Assembly: GCA_964650845.1 (NCBI GenBank)
Contig: CAZYXR010000003.1
Span: forward strand, 14,475-78,474
Direction: 5' to 3'
Length of the DNA: 64,000 bases
Source: UBA7692 sp964650845
Lineage (GTDB): Bacteria > Bacteroidota > Bacteroidia > Chitinophagales > LD1
In this document: piece by piece, positions 17,720 through 26,284 of the stretch
Position numbering within the stretch: the first letter of the stretch is position 1
How the letters are laid out: each line of letters starts with the position of its first letter
Notes under the pieces: generated by a model
The model's input: the letters and a program-made list of their open reading frames with translations, nothing else
The model's database searches: none
What the model was told of the DNA's origin: nothing
Made by a program: the position numbers and the translations under genes

Positions 17720-17923
17720 ATGGATTCATTTACCGAAGATAAAAGTGCTGCTTGTGTAATTACATTGAAAGCTCGTGGTCCAGTTGCCATAACAGGCGAT
17801 TTTGTAATTATTGATGAGGATGGAAATGAACTCCCTAAAAAAGAAAAAATATCCATCTGCCGATGTGGCATGAGCAAAATTTTACCAATTTGCGATGGCG
17901 CACACAAAGGGCTTTCGTTTTAA
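17720..17923 (+). CDS. CDGSH iron-sulfur domain protein
   Basis: A 67-residue single-domain protein with the CDGSH signature CRCGMSKILPICDGAH (Cys48, Cys50, Cys59, His63), which binds a [2Fe-2S] cluster through three cysteines and one histidine. The cluster is redox-active and transferable in characterised members. The N-terminal beta strands (CVITLKARGPVAI) are as expected for microbial single CDGSH proteins. It lies 38 bases after the large secreted protein gene and 32 bases before the DUF2157 gene, on the same strand. The partner in the cell is unknown. Confidence 0.93.
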   Translation: MDSFTEDKSAACVITLKARGPVAITGDFVIIDEDGNELPKKEKISICRCGMSKILPICDGAHKGLSF

Positions 17924-17955
17924 AAAACAGATAGCATACATACAATAGTTCTACA

Positions 17956-19218
17956 ATGATTAAAGACTTGCCGGAACTTATTGAAGCAGGAATAATATCG
18001 GAGGAAACAGCCGCGCAAATCCGCCATTACTATTTTCAAAAAAACCCTCAGCCGCAAAACCGCCTGCTGATAGCTTTTGGCATATTGGGTGCTTTGTTGG
18101 TTGGCTTGGGCATCATATTGATAATTGCGCATAATTGGGATGAACTTTCGCGCTGGTTTAAAACCGTATTGGCTTTTGTGCCCTTGGTAGCTGGGCAACT
18201 TGCCTGTGCATATACTTTGCAAAAAAAACCTGACAGCATTGCGTGGCGCGAAGCCTCCTCGGCATTTTTATTTATGAGTGTTGGCGCGTGCATTTCGCTT
18301 ATCAGCCAGATATACAATCTTGGTGGCAGCCTTGCTTCATTTCTACTTGCATGGATGCTGCTTTGTTCTCCGTTGATATACGTAATGCGTTCATCTATTG
18401 CCTCGCTGTGCTTCATTATAGGAATCACTTATTATGCAAGCGAAACAGGCTATTGGGCGCGTTATGACGGAGGCAATCCACATTTGTATTGGGTGCTGCT
18501 GTTGATTCCCTTGCCGCATTACTTTCAGCTATTTAAGCACCATGTTTCAAGCAATTTTATTGCTTTTCACCATAGAATTATTTTGTACTCAATACTTATT
18601 GCATTGGGCACAGTAGCCAAAAACTCCGAAGCATTTATGGCAATTGCATACATGAGTTTGTTTGGTTTGTTTTATTTAATAGGCTCTGTTTTTATTGCTG
18701 AAGTAAACAACGAATACAAAAAAATAGGTGGTTTTGGCACAGTAGCCATGTTGGTTGTTTTTAGTTTTAAATGGTTTTGGGAAGAATTGAATGAACAAAA
18801 TTTGATCTTGAATTCCCCCGAATTTTTTGTGGCGGTTTTAATAAGCATATTGGCATTAGCACTTTTCTTTTACAAGCAAAAACAAAAGCCCAATGCGCCT
18901 TTTGATCCACTTGAACTTGTCTTTGTATGGTTTATTCTAATTTTTGTGGCGGGCATGGGTTCTTATGTTTTAGCCACAGTGCTTACCAATTTGTCTGCAT
19001 TAGCTATTGGCATTTACACAGTGGTGCGCGGCTCAAAACAAAATCACTTGGGTATTTTGAATTATGGCTTGTTGATTATTACCGCACTTATAATTTGTAG
19101 ATTTTTTGACACCGATATGTCGTTTGTGGCACGTGGCTTTTTGTTTGTATTGGTAGGCGTTGGTTTTTTTGCAGCCAATTATTCTATGCTTCAAAAACGA
19201 AAAAAACATGAACAATAA
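17956..19218 (+). CDS. DUF2157 polytopic membrane protein
   Basis: A 420-residue membrane protein. A short soluble N-terminus (DLPELIEAGIISEETAAQI) resembles the DUF2157 start, and is followed by around twelve hydrophobic segments. Family members have no established function. It overlaps by 11 bases the start of the GDYXXLXY-type gene, an arrangement seen repeatedly for these two families, so they probably act as a unit in the membrane. I see no catalytic motif. Confidence 0.9.
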   Translation: MIKDLPELIEAGIISEETAAQIRHYYFQKNPQPQNRLLIAFGILGALLVGLGIILIIAHNWDELSRWFKTVLAFVPLVAGQLACAYTLQKKPDSIAWREASSAFLFMSVGACISLISQIYNLGGSLASFLLAWMLLCSPLIYVMRSSIASLCFIIGITYYASETGYWARYDGGNPHLYWVLLLIPLPHYFQLFKHHVSSNFIAFHHRIILYSILIALGTVAKNSEAFMAIAYMSLFGLFYLIGSVFIAEVNNEYKKIGGFGTVAMLVVFSFKWFWEELNEQNLILNSPEFFVAVLISILALALFFYKQKQKPNAPFDPLELVFVWFILIFVAGMGSYVLATVLTNLSALAIGIYTVVRGSKQNHLGILNYGLLIITALIICRFFDTDMSFVARGFLFVLVGVGFFAANYSMLQKRKKHEQ

Positions 19219-19798
19219 AAAGTGGTTGATTGTTCTTTTTGTGGCAATGGTGTTGGCTCAATTTGCCGTGCCATTAAAAATGATTTTTGACAGAGAAAAT
19301 GTATTGGTAGCGGGCAAAAATTATAAATTCAAAACAGCTCCAATTGACCCCAGCGATCCATTCAGAGGAAAATATGTTACATTAAGTTTTGCTGAAAATA
19401 CTTTTGAGGTAAGTGATAACGAAAAGTGGCACAACGGGCAAAGCATTTATGTTTTATTGAAAACAGACAAGGATGGGTTTGCAAAAATTGCCGATGTAGT
19501 AAAAGAAACACCCGCAGAAAGCAACGATTATGTAAAGGCGAAACTCAATTATGTAGTGGTTCAAAAAGATTCAACTCAAACCATTCATCAATTGAATATT
19601 GAATATCCTTTTAATCGCTTTTACATGGAGGAGTCTAAAGCCCCTTTGGCCGAAAGCATGTACTGGGAACTTGCGCGCGACACAACAAAAATTGCTTACG
19701 CATCGGTAAGCGTTCAAAACGGCAATGCTGTTTTGAAAGATGTGTTTATTAACGATGTTTCGATAAAAGATTTGGTGAAGGCTGAAAGACTAAAATAA
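19208..19798 (+). CDS. GDYXXLXY domain membrane-anchored protein
   Basis: A 196-residue protein from the ATG at 19208 (MNNKKWLIVLF); longer upstream starts would lie within the DUF2157 gene. One N-terminal hydrophobic segment (6-22) acts as anchor or signal. The core motif appears as DPFRGKYVTLSF, a variant of G-D-Y-x-x-L-x-Y with Lys for Asp and Phe for the last Tyr. The rest is a beta-rich extracytoplasmic domain. It overlaps the DUF2157 gene by 11 bases and is probably translated with it. The function is unknown. Confidence 0.88.
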   Translation: MNNKKWLIVLFVAMVLAQFAVPLKMIFDRENVLVAGKNYKFKTAPIDPSDPFRGKYVTLSFAENTFEVSDNEKWHNGQSIYVLLKTDKDGFAKIADVVKETPAESNDYVKAKLNYVVVQKDSTQTIHQLNIEYPFNRFYMEESKAPLAESMYWELARDTTKIAYASVSVQNGNAVLKDVFINDVSIKDLVKAERLK

Positions 19799-19828
19799 TC
19801 TTTCAAACACCGAGCTAAATTGCCACAA

Positions 19829-20530
19829 TTATACATTCAAGTAGCGCATCAAAGAATCGTAGCGATCTTTCATATCTTCGGTATAACCGGTTTCTTGGTA
19901 AACGCCTTTTACTTGATAATCGTACCGCTCAAATGCCGCAACTATTACCGACAAATCCGTCTTGTTGAGCTTTAATGTTACATCCACTTTGGCTACATCT
20001 TGGCGAATGTTTGTGTAGCAACTCAATATCTGCGCTTCGTTACCTTCTACTATGCGGGCAATTTCGGTAAGCGAAAAATCCTTTAGTGAAACTTCAATCT
20101 CCATGATACTTCCTTCATCGGTTAATGAACCAAATGAAGCCAGTGCACCCAAAATATCTTCGGCAGACACTAAACCTACATAGTTTTCTTCTTCGTCCAA
20201 CACGGGAATTACACCAATTTTGAGCTTGTTGCCGAGCTTAATTACTTCTAACAAATGGGTGTGTTCGTAAACGAATGGATGCGCAAACGAATTGCGATAT
20301 TCAGATAGCGGAAGTGTAAAATCATTGGCGTTAATCACATCTTCCATCGAAATCAGGTTGATGAGTTTACCATCTTTTACCACAGGCAATTGGTGTACTG
20401 CAAATTCATGCATCCATTGCAATGCCTTTTCACCACTGTCGCTTGGCTTTAGCGGTGGAATATTATCTGCTATGAGGTGCTTTGCTAACATATTGAGCGT
20501 TTGTGATTTATTATACAAATGTTTCGACAT
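19829..20530 (-). CDS. CBS-pair domain protein
   Basis: A 233-residue cytoplasmic protein with two CBS motifs forming a Bateman module (about 15-130): LKPSDSGEKALQWMHEF...LPVVKDGKLINLISMEDV, then a second unit with IGVIPVLDEEENYVGLVSAEDIL. The C-terminal about 80 residues (IMEIEVSLKDFSLTEIARIVE) look like an ACT-type fold, as in AcuB-like proteins. Such proteins bind adenine nucleotides and regulate a partner that is not evident here. It is the last gene of the cvpA-pabA-hydrolase-CBS series on this strand, 51 bases after the hydrolase gene. Met14 is an alternative start. Confidence 0.9.
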   Translation of the reverse strand: MSKHLYNKSQTLNMLAKHLIADNIPPLKPSDSGEKALQWMHEFAVHQLPVVKDGKLINLISMEDVINANDFTLPLSEYRNSFAHPFVYEHTHLLEVIKLGNKLKIGVIPVLDEEENYVGLVSAEDILGALASFGSLTDEGSIMEIEVSLKDFSLTEIARIVEGNEAQILSCYTNIRQDVAKVDVTLKLNKTDLSVIVAAFERYDYQVKGVYQETGYTEDMKDRYDSLMRYLNV

Positions 20531-20581
20531 GCTTGTTACTTAATACAACGTTAAGACAGGCAAAACATCTTAAGGTTGTAT

Positions 20582-21346
20582 TCAGGATTGTAATTTTTTT
20601 GTCAGAAAATCATCGGTTATCTTATTAAACGCTTGTGGCAATTCCATCATAGCCGCATGGCCACAATGCTCTATCAAATGAATTTCGGAGTTTGGCAATA
20701 GCTTGTGAAACTCTTCGGCTACAAATGGTGGGGTTACATTGTCGTTATTTCCCCAAATTAAATTTACAGGAATGTTGATGTTGGGAATTTCATCGCGCAG
20801 ATTGTGTCTTACTGCGCTTTTTGCTATCAGCACCACGCGCAATGCTTTGTTGCGATCGTTTACAATGTCAAAAACCTCATCTACCAACTCTTTGCTGGCA
20901 ACATTTGGATCGTAAAAAGTTTCTTGTGTTTTCTTTTTTACATACTCATAATCGCCCTTGCGCGGGTAGCTATCACCCAAAGAGTTTTCAAACAAGCCCG
21001 AACTGCCCGTAAGTGTAATGGTGCGCACCAACGATGTGTGTTGCATGGTAAAAACCAAAGCTATGTGCCCACCCAATGAATTGCCAATCAGGTTCATGTT
21101 TTTGTAGCCTTTCAAGTCCACAAACTCTTTTACGTAATCTACCATTCCTTGCACAGTAGATTTATCTAACTCTAATTCGTATAGCGGCAGCAAGGGAATT
21201 ACCACTTTGTAGCGATTAGAGAAATAATTTATTACATCTGCAAAATTGCTGAGCGCACCAAACAAACCGTGAAGCAATAAAATTACCTCACCTTCACCTT
21301 CTTCGCAGTAGCGAAACTTGCCTTCTTGTTTTATATCAAATTTCAT
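20582..21346 (-). CDS. Alpha/beta-fold hydrolase
   Basis: A 254-residue serine hydrolase. The oxyanion motif is HGLFGA near residue 27. The nucleophile is the Ser of GNSLGG near residue 90, the acidic residue is the Asp in WGNNDNVTPP near 200, and the catalytic His is in HCGHAAM near 229. No signal peptide is seen, so it is probably cytoplasmic. The architecture fits esterases and the MhpC/BioH-like group; the substrate is not readable. It lies 36 bases after the pabA/trpG-like gene and 51 before the CBS gene. No biotin gene is nearby to support a BioH role. Confidence 0.88.
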   Translation of the reverse strand: MKFDIKQEGKFRYCEEGEGEVILLLHGLFGALSNFADVINYFSNRYKVVIPLLPLYELELDKSTVQGMVDYVKEFVDLKGYKNMNLIGNSLGGHIALVFTMQHTSLVRTITLTGSSGLFENSLGDSYPRKGDYEYVKKKTQETFYDPNVASKELVDEVFDIVNDRNKALRVVLIAKSAVRHNLRDEIPNINIPVNLIWGNNDNVTPPFVAEEFHKLLPNSEIHLIEHCGHAAMMELPQAFNKITDDFLTKKLQS

Positions 21347-21382
21347 TGTGCTTTCCTATGGCGGTAAAAATATCTTTTTTGT

Positions 21383-21973
21383 TTACAATGCTACGTTGTG
21401 CTGCAAAACAGTTTCAAACCAATTGCGCAAAATGGCTATTCCTAAAGGAGTTAAAACCGACTCGGGATGAAACTGCAAGCCCGTTAGCGGAAGGGTTTTG
21501 TGTTGCAACGCCATTATTTCGCGCGTGTTTAGGGTATGTGCCACCGCCTCAATTTCCGAAATGTTATTTTGCTTTAAAACCAGCGAATGATAGCGCATCA
21601 CCTCAAATTGTGCAGGCAAGCCTTTGAACAAAAAATGATTGGGTTGTGTTTCAATAACCGATGTTTTTCCATGCACGGGTTGCTGTGCCTTTATCAATTC
21701 CCATCCAAAAAACGCTCCTATTGCCTGATGCCCCAAACAAATGCCAAGAATGGGCTTGGTGCGAAAATATTTTTTAATAAAAAGCAGTGTGATACCAGCT
21801 TGCGCTGGGGTTTTGGGCCCCGGTGAAATAACAGCCGCATCGAATGCAATGCCGTCTATTTCTTCAATGGTTTTTTCGTTATTGCGAATTACCAAACATT
21901 CGTGCCCAATCTGTACAATGTAATCGCGCAGATTGTATGTGAACGAATCGTAATTATCAATTAACAGTATCAA
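21383..21973 (-). CDS. pabA: Aminodeoxychorismate/anthranilate synthase component II
   Basis: Class I glutamine amidotransferase, 196 residues, that hydrolyses glutamine and passes ammonia to a chorismate-using partner. Motifs are LLIDNYDSFTYNL at the N-terminus, SPGPKTP (SPGPGTP in most members, so one Gly is replaced by Lys), nucleophile GICLGHQ (Cys78), and the His-Glu pair in LQFHPES. The partner gene pabB or trpE is not in the window and no trp genes adjoin, so PabA (folate) is favoured but TrpG is possible. It overlaps the cvpA-like gene by 4 bases. Confidence 0.88.
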   Translation of the reverse strand: MILLIDNYDSFTYNLRDYIVQIGHECLVIRNNEKTIEEIDGIAFDAAVISPGPKTPAQAGITLLFIKKYFRTKPILGICLGHQAIGAFFGWELIKAQQPVHGKTSVIETQPNHFLFKGLPAQFEVMRYHSLVLKQNNISEIEAVAHTLNTREIMALQHKTLPLTGLQFHPESVLTPLGIAILRNWFETVLQHNVAL

Positions 21974-22494
21974 GTATTTTTATCTAATAGTTTTTCAAAA
22001 TCATGAAAGGCATCCTTGAACATTGGTACTACTTTGCCCGAAAAATCAATTACATCGGGAGCCATATCGGCAATGTAAGGATAAACATGCGAATTGCTGC
22101 GTTGGGCCTCGGGCAATGCGCCCCACTTATTTACAAACCAAAGCAAAACACACAACACATAAATGCCCACAATGGCATGAATGGCACCGCCAATAACCTG
22201 ATTGGGCAAATTGAGCGAAAACGATTGCAGTACATTTTCTAAAGCCCATGCAATAAAGCGCACCAGCAACACAACAATTACAAATACCAAAATGAATGAA
22301 ATTATTGCAGTAACAGTAGGGTTTGGATGCAACTGCTCTTTTACAAAACTTGCTGCCAAATACGAAAATTTAAGTGCAGCCACTATGCCTAAAAAATATG
22401 CAACAAGCGAAAACAAAGAATAGATAATGCCCTTGGTATAGCCCCACCAAAAACCCACACACACAAATACTACAAACAGAATATCAATTATCAT
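21970..22494 (-). CDS. CvpA family membrane protein
   Basis: A 174-residue inner-membrane protein from the ATG at 22494 (MIIDILFVVFVCVGFWWGYTKG), chosen because CvpA proteins begin with this hydrophobic segment; an ATG at 22530 would add 12 residues. Four hydrophobic helices are followed by a polar tail. CvpA was named for colicin V production and is linked to envelope and peptidoglycan-related stress in some species, but its molecular role is unsettled. Its stop overlaps the start of the pabA-like gene by 4 bases. Confidence 0.9.
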   Translation of the reverse strand: MIIDILFVVFVCVGFWWGYTKGIIYSLFSLVAYFLGIVAALKFSYLAASFVKEQLHPNPTVTAIISFILVFVIVVLLVRFIAWALENVLQSFSLNLPNQVIGGAIHAIVGIYVLCVLLWFVNKWGALPEAQRSNSHVYPYIADMAPDVIDFSGKVVPMFKDAFHDFEKLLDKNT

Positions 22495-22585
22495 AGTTTG
22501 AAAGCGATTGAAATAGTTAAAGTCTTTCAAAAACGCTTCTTACAAAAAAATAGTATTGTGTTCTTAGAAAAGCAGTAAGCTCAAA

Positions 22586-22648
22586 AAAGGTTTCCACAGC
22601 GGCTTGTTGCAATGCTGTGTGCGGAGGGCGGTAAGCCGCAAAAACTTT
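22586..22648 (+). ncRNA. Structured 5' leader of the lamin-tail surface protein gene
   Basis: Two stems that cannot both form fully are visible: GCGGCTT (22599-22605) with AAGCCGC (22633-22639), and CACAGC (22595-22600) with GCTGTG (22614-22619). An outer stem (22586-22593 with 22641-22648, 7 of 8 pairs) extends the first. The element ends about 50 bases before the chosen start codon. It matches no riboswitch class I recognise; the pairing is seen, and function is inference. Confidence 0.35.
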
Positions 22649-22698
22649 CAAAAAACCATAATGCACGCAAACACATAAAGAATATTATTTTCGGCACG

Positions 22699-25600
22699 AT
22701 GACTTGGAAGCATTGCGCATCAATACTTTTTGTTTTTCTCTTTGTTTCGGCTACGGCTCAAGTAACAGACGATTTCAGCGATGGCGATTTTACCAGCAAT
22801 CCGGCATGGAGCGGTGATGCTGCAAAGTTTTTGGTAAACGGTAGTTTTGAATTGCAAAGCAATGGCAATTCATCGGCTGGCGATACGTTGGCTTTGAGTA
22901 CCGCCAATGCTTTAATGGATTCAACAGAGTTTTTGTTTCGGGTAAAATTGGATTTCAATCCAAGCTCTACAAACTACACAAGAGTGTACTTGTCGAGCAA
23001 CAATGCAAACTTGCGCGGTTCGCTCAATGGCTATTACCTTCAATTGGGCGAAACGGGAACGAGCGATACCATTAAAATTTTTAGGCAAACGGGAACAAGC
23101 TCCGCGCTTGTGTTTGCCGGCAATGCCGAGGTAATTGGCAGCTCAAGCACCTCAGCAAACATCACCTTTCGAATTGCCAGAAAAGCGGGTGGTAACTGGG
23201 AGGTGTATGCAGATAAAAATGGTGGAAACAACTATGCTTTGTATGGAAGTTTTACAGAAAACACCTACACCACTACGGCATATTTTGGATTTTTTGGACG
23301 CTACACCACCGCCTCGCGCTTCAACATGTATCACTTCGATGATGTGTTGATTCGTGAAATTGTTGGCGATACCACAAAACCATTTGTACAAAATGTAAGC
23401 ATTGCTTCGACCACGCAGTTAGATGTGTTGTTTTCGGAAAACATTGAAACCGCAACAGCGCAAAATGTTGCCAACTTTTCTGTAAACAATGGCATTGGAA
23501 GCCCCTCAACAGCAACCGTAGATGCCAACAATAAAAGTTTAGTGCATTTGGCTTTTGCAAACCCTTTTGTAAATGCAAGCAGTTATTCCATAGCAATAAG
23601 CAACGTAAAAGATTTAGCAGGTAATGCCATGAATGCTCAAAACATTCTGTTCAATTACTTTGTTCCATCAAAGCACGATTTAATCATCAATGAGTTGATG
23701 GCAGACCCTGATCCAAAAGTTGGCCTACCTGCTGTAGAATTTATAGAGCTATACAATCGTAGTGCCTTTGCCATCAATGTAAATGGCTGGAAGTTTTCCG
23801 ATGCTTCGTCCACTATCACTTTGCCAGCTATCAGCATTCCGGCCGATAGCTTTGCGATAATTGTGCGCAATGATTCCGCACAGTTGTTTCAGGCTTTGGG
23901 AGCCATCACCATTGGCGTTGGCTCGTTGCCTTCATTAAATAACGATAAGGATTCTTTGACGCTGAAAGATGCTGCAGGAAACACGATTCACAGTGTTGTG
24001 TACAGCGATGAATGGTATGCCGATGCAGTAAAGAAAAATGGTGGCTACACATTAGAGTTAATTAACCCACACAACTTGTGCCTGCCCGATGCCAACAATT
24101 GGCTTGGCAGCAATGATGTAAGCGGTGGCACACCGGGCAAAAAAAATTCTAACTACAATGCAGCACTTCAAATTCCATTTATAGCAAGTAGCGCAACTAT
24201 TGTAAACCAGCATCAAATTCAGCTTACTTTTTCGCAGGCCGCCAATGCAGCTACAGCTTCAAACCCAAGCAATTATTCTATTGATAATGGCATTGGCAAC
24301 CCTGCCACGGCTGTGTTTGATACCATAGCGTGCAACATCGTGTTGCTTACATTTATTCAAGAATTAGATAGCACTATTCTTTACAATTTAAACATTCAGA
24401 ACATCAGTAATTGCGCTGGTGTTGTGGGGCAAAATCAAATTTTACAGCTTGTTTTTTCGCGCAGTGCCGAACGGTTTGATATTGTGATAAACGAAGTAAT
24501 GGCCGACCCCGACCCCGTGGTGCAGTTGCCCAACTACGAATACATTGAATTGTATAACCGCAGCAACAAAGCTATTTCGCTAAAAGACTGGAAGCTGGGC
24601 AAAGTTTCTACACAAACCGATGCTAAACTTTCGGACGTGGTGATGCTGCCCAACACTTATCTTGTGGTGTGCGGCACTAGTGCTGCAGCCGAGTTTGCAA
24701 ATTTTACGTATCCCATGGCTGTTACAAGTTTTCCATCGCTTACCAATGCTGGCGATAAAATTTATCTAAAAGATGCAGCCGGCAATTTGATTCATTACAT
24801 AGAGTATTCGGATACTTGGTACAAAAGTAATGTAAAGAAAAGCGGGGGCTGGGCGCTGGAAATGATAGATGCCAACAACCCATGCAGCGGTAATGAAAAT
24901 TGGGCCGAAAGCGAAAACAGCCTGGGCGGTACACCCGGCACACAAAACTCGGTAGCAAAAAATAACCCCGATGCGTTGTTGCCCAATATCGCGCGAGCTG
25001 CTTTGGTAAATTCAACAACACTCGGCATCACCTTTACCGAAAGTTTAGATAGCGCGTTCAGCACCAATGTGAGTTTTTATTCAGTAAATAATGGCGTTGG
25101 GAATCCAGCAAACATTCAGGCTGTGCAATATGATTTTAAACGAATTTTATTGCAGTTCGCACAACCTTTTCAAGCCGGAATTATTTACACCATAAAAGTA
25201 AATGGAATAAAAGATTGCATAGGCAACTCTATTGGAATCAACGACACGGCTCGCTTTGCAGTGCCCGACACCATCAATCGCGAGGATATTGTTATCAACG
25301 AAATTCTTTTTAACCCAACTACCTCGGGTGTTGACTATTTGGAAATTTACAATCGCTCGAATAAGATTTTTGACCTTTCAAAAATTGTAATTGAAGAGCG
25401 CGATGTGACAGATGCCACAAGTGTGTTAGAAGCAAGCGACACCCTCGCAGAATCGCTGCTTATGTTTCCGAAAGATTACTTAGTGTTTACCTCAAACCCT
25501 TCGGTGGTAGCAAATCAATATCATGTAAAGCACCCCGAATTGTTGGTGGTAAGCAAAGGCTTTCCAAACTTTCCCGACAATGAAGGCATTGCAGTGCTAA

Positions 25601-26130
25601 AACTTTTTAATGGCAGTATCATTGACAGCTTTTACTATTCCGATAAATGGCAGTATCCTTTGATTGACGACCGCAATGGCGTTGCGCTCGAACGCATTGA
25701 TTTCAACAAGCCGACAAATGCACAAAGCAACTGGCACTCTGCCGCCAGCGACATTGGTTTTGGCACACCAACTTACCTGAACTCGCAATTTTACAGTACC
25801 GGAATTGCCGATGATGCCATTGCTGTTGAGCCCGAAGTTTTCACGCCCGATAATGATGGCATAAAAGATTTTACACTTATCCGTTATAAATTTACCGAAG
25901 CGGGCTATCGTGCTTCTATAAGAATTTTTGATGCCGTTGGTCGTGAGATAAAATATTTGGTGAAGGCTGAATTGCTTGGCGCAGAAGGTGAATTTCAATG
26001 GGATGGCATCGACAACGACAACCAAAAAGCCCGCACCGGAATTTATACTGCAATGGCAGAAATTTTCAACCTGCAAGGCAAGGTAAAGCGCTTTAAAAAA
26101 AATGTGGTGCTGGGGGCGCAGTTAGATTGA
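22699..26130 (+). CDS. Secreted lamin-tail/Ig-like repeat surface protein
   Basis: A 1143-residue secreted protein from the ATG at 22699 (MTWKHCASILFVFLFVSATAQ signal peptide); upstream in-frame starts would place a charged stretch ahead of the signal. After an N-terminal jelly-roll-like domain (about 25-220), three units of about 268 residues follow. Each has an Ig-like domain (starting near 223, 491 and 759; pattern L-x-V/L-x-F-x-x-x, then VNNGIG) and a lamin-tail domain (near 325, 592 and 860; IVINEVMADPDP, then EYIELYNRS). The last about 100 residues (VFTPDNDGIKDF, FDAVGREI, WDGIDNDN) match a gliding/FlgD-like C-terminal module that suggests T9SS export. Lamin-tail domains occur in surface-anchored nucleases and adhesins; no catalytic domain is visible. 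Confidence 0.9.
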   Translation: MTWKHCASILFVFLFVSATAQVTDDFSDGDFTSNPAWSGDAAKFLVNGSFELQSNGNSSAGDTLALSTANALMDSTEFLFRVKLDFNPSSTNYTRVYLSSNNANLRGSLNGYYLQLGETGTSDTIKIFRQTGTSSALVFAGNAEVIGSSSTSANITFRIARKAGGNWEVYADKNGGNNYALYGSFTENTYTTTAYFGFFGRYTTASRFNMYHFDDVLIREIVGDTTKPFVQNVSIASTTQLDVLFSENIETATAQNVANFSVNNGIGSPSTATVDANNKSLVHLAFANPFVNASSYSIAISNVKDLAGNAMNAQNILFNYFVPSKHDLIINELMADPDPKVGLPAVEFIELYNRSAFAINVNGWKFSDASSTITLPAISIPADSFAIIVRNDSAQLFQALGAITIGVGSLPSLNNDKDSLTLKDAAGNTIHSVVYSDEWYADAVKKNGGYTLELINPHNLCLPDANNWLGSNDVSGGTPGKKNSNYNAALQIPFIASSATIVNQHQIQLTFSQAANAATASNPSNYSIDNGIGNPATAVFDTIACNIVLLTFIQELDSTILYNLNIQNISNCAGVVGQNQILQLVFSRSAERFDIVINEVMADPDPVVQLPNYEYIELYNRSNKAISLKDWKLGKVSTQTDAKLSDVVMLPNTYLVVCGTSAAAEFANFTYPMAVTSFPSLTNAGDKIYLKDAAGNLIHYIEYSDTWYKSNVKKSGGWALEMIDANNPCSGNENWAESENSLGGTPGTQNSVAKNNPDALLPNIARAALVNSTTLGITFTESLDSAFSTNVSFYSVNNGVGNPANIQAVQYDFKRILLQFAQPFQAGIIYTIKVNGIKDCIGNSIGINDTARFAVPDTINREDIVINEILFNPTTSGVDYLEIYNRSNKIFDLSKIVIEERDVTDATSVLEASDTLAESLLMFPKDYLVFTSNPSVVANQYHVKHPELLVVSKGFPNFPDNEGIAVLKLFNGSIIDSFYYSDKWQYPLIDDRNGVALERIDFNKPTNAQSNWHSAASDIGFGTPTYLNSQFYSTGIADDAIAVEPEVFTPDNDGIKDFTLIRYKFTEAGYRASIRIFDAVGREIKYLVKAELLGAEGEFQWDGIDNDNQKARTGIYTAMAEIFNLQGKVKRFKKNVVLGAQLD

Positions 26131-26227
26131 AATACTTTTAACGGCAGTTGGACGCAGCATCTGAAAATAAAATTTGCAATCTCCAATCCTTTATGAAATT
26201 CGTATTACACAATCATATAAGAAAGTA

Positions 26228-26284
26228 TATCCGTTTAAGATTTTTTTAAGAAGATTATAAAGCAACAAAATCTTAAAACGGATA
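26228..26284. repeat. Long inverted repeat between convergent genes
   Basis: A 17-base arm at 26228-26244 (TATCCGTTTAAGATTTT) is matched by its complement at 26267-26284 with a single extra A. The right arm contains the stop codon of the PLP-enzyme gene. No T-run follows either arm outward, so it is not a standard terminator. It may be an RNA 3'-end hairpin or a protein-binding site. Confidence 0.75.

Noticed and set aside
20582..21346. BioH (pimeloyl-ACP methyl ester esterase)
   Set aside because: The fold fits, but no biotin genes adjoin and many hydrolases share the motifs, so only a general call is made.
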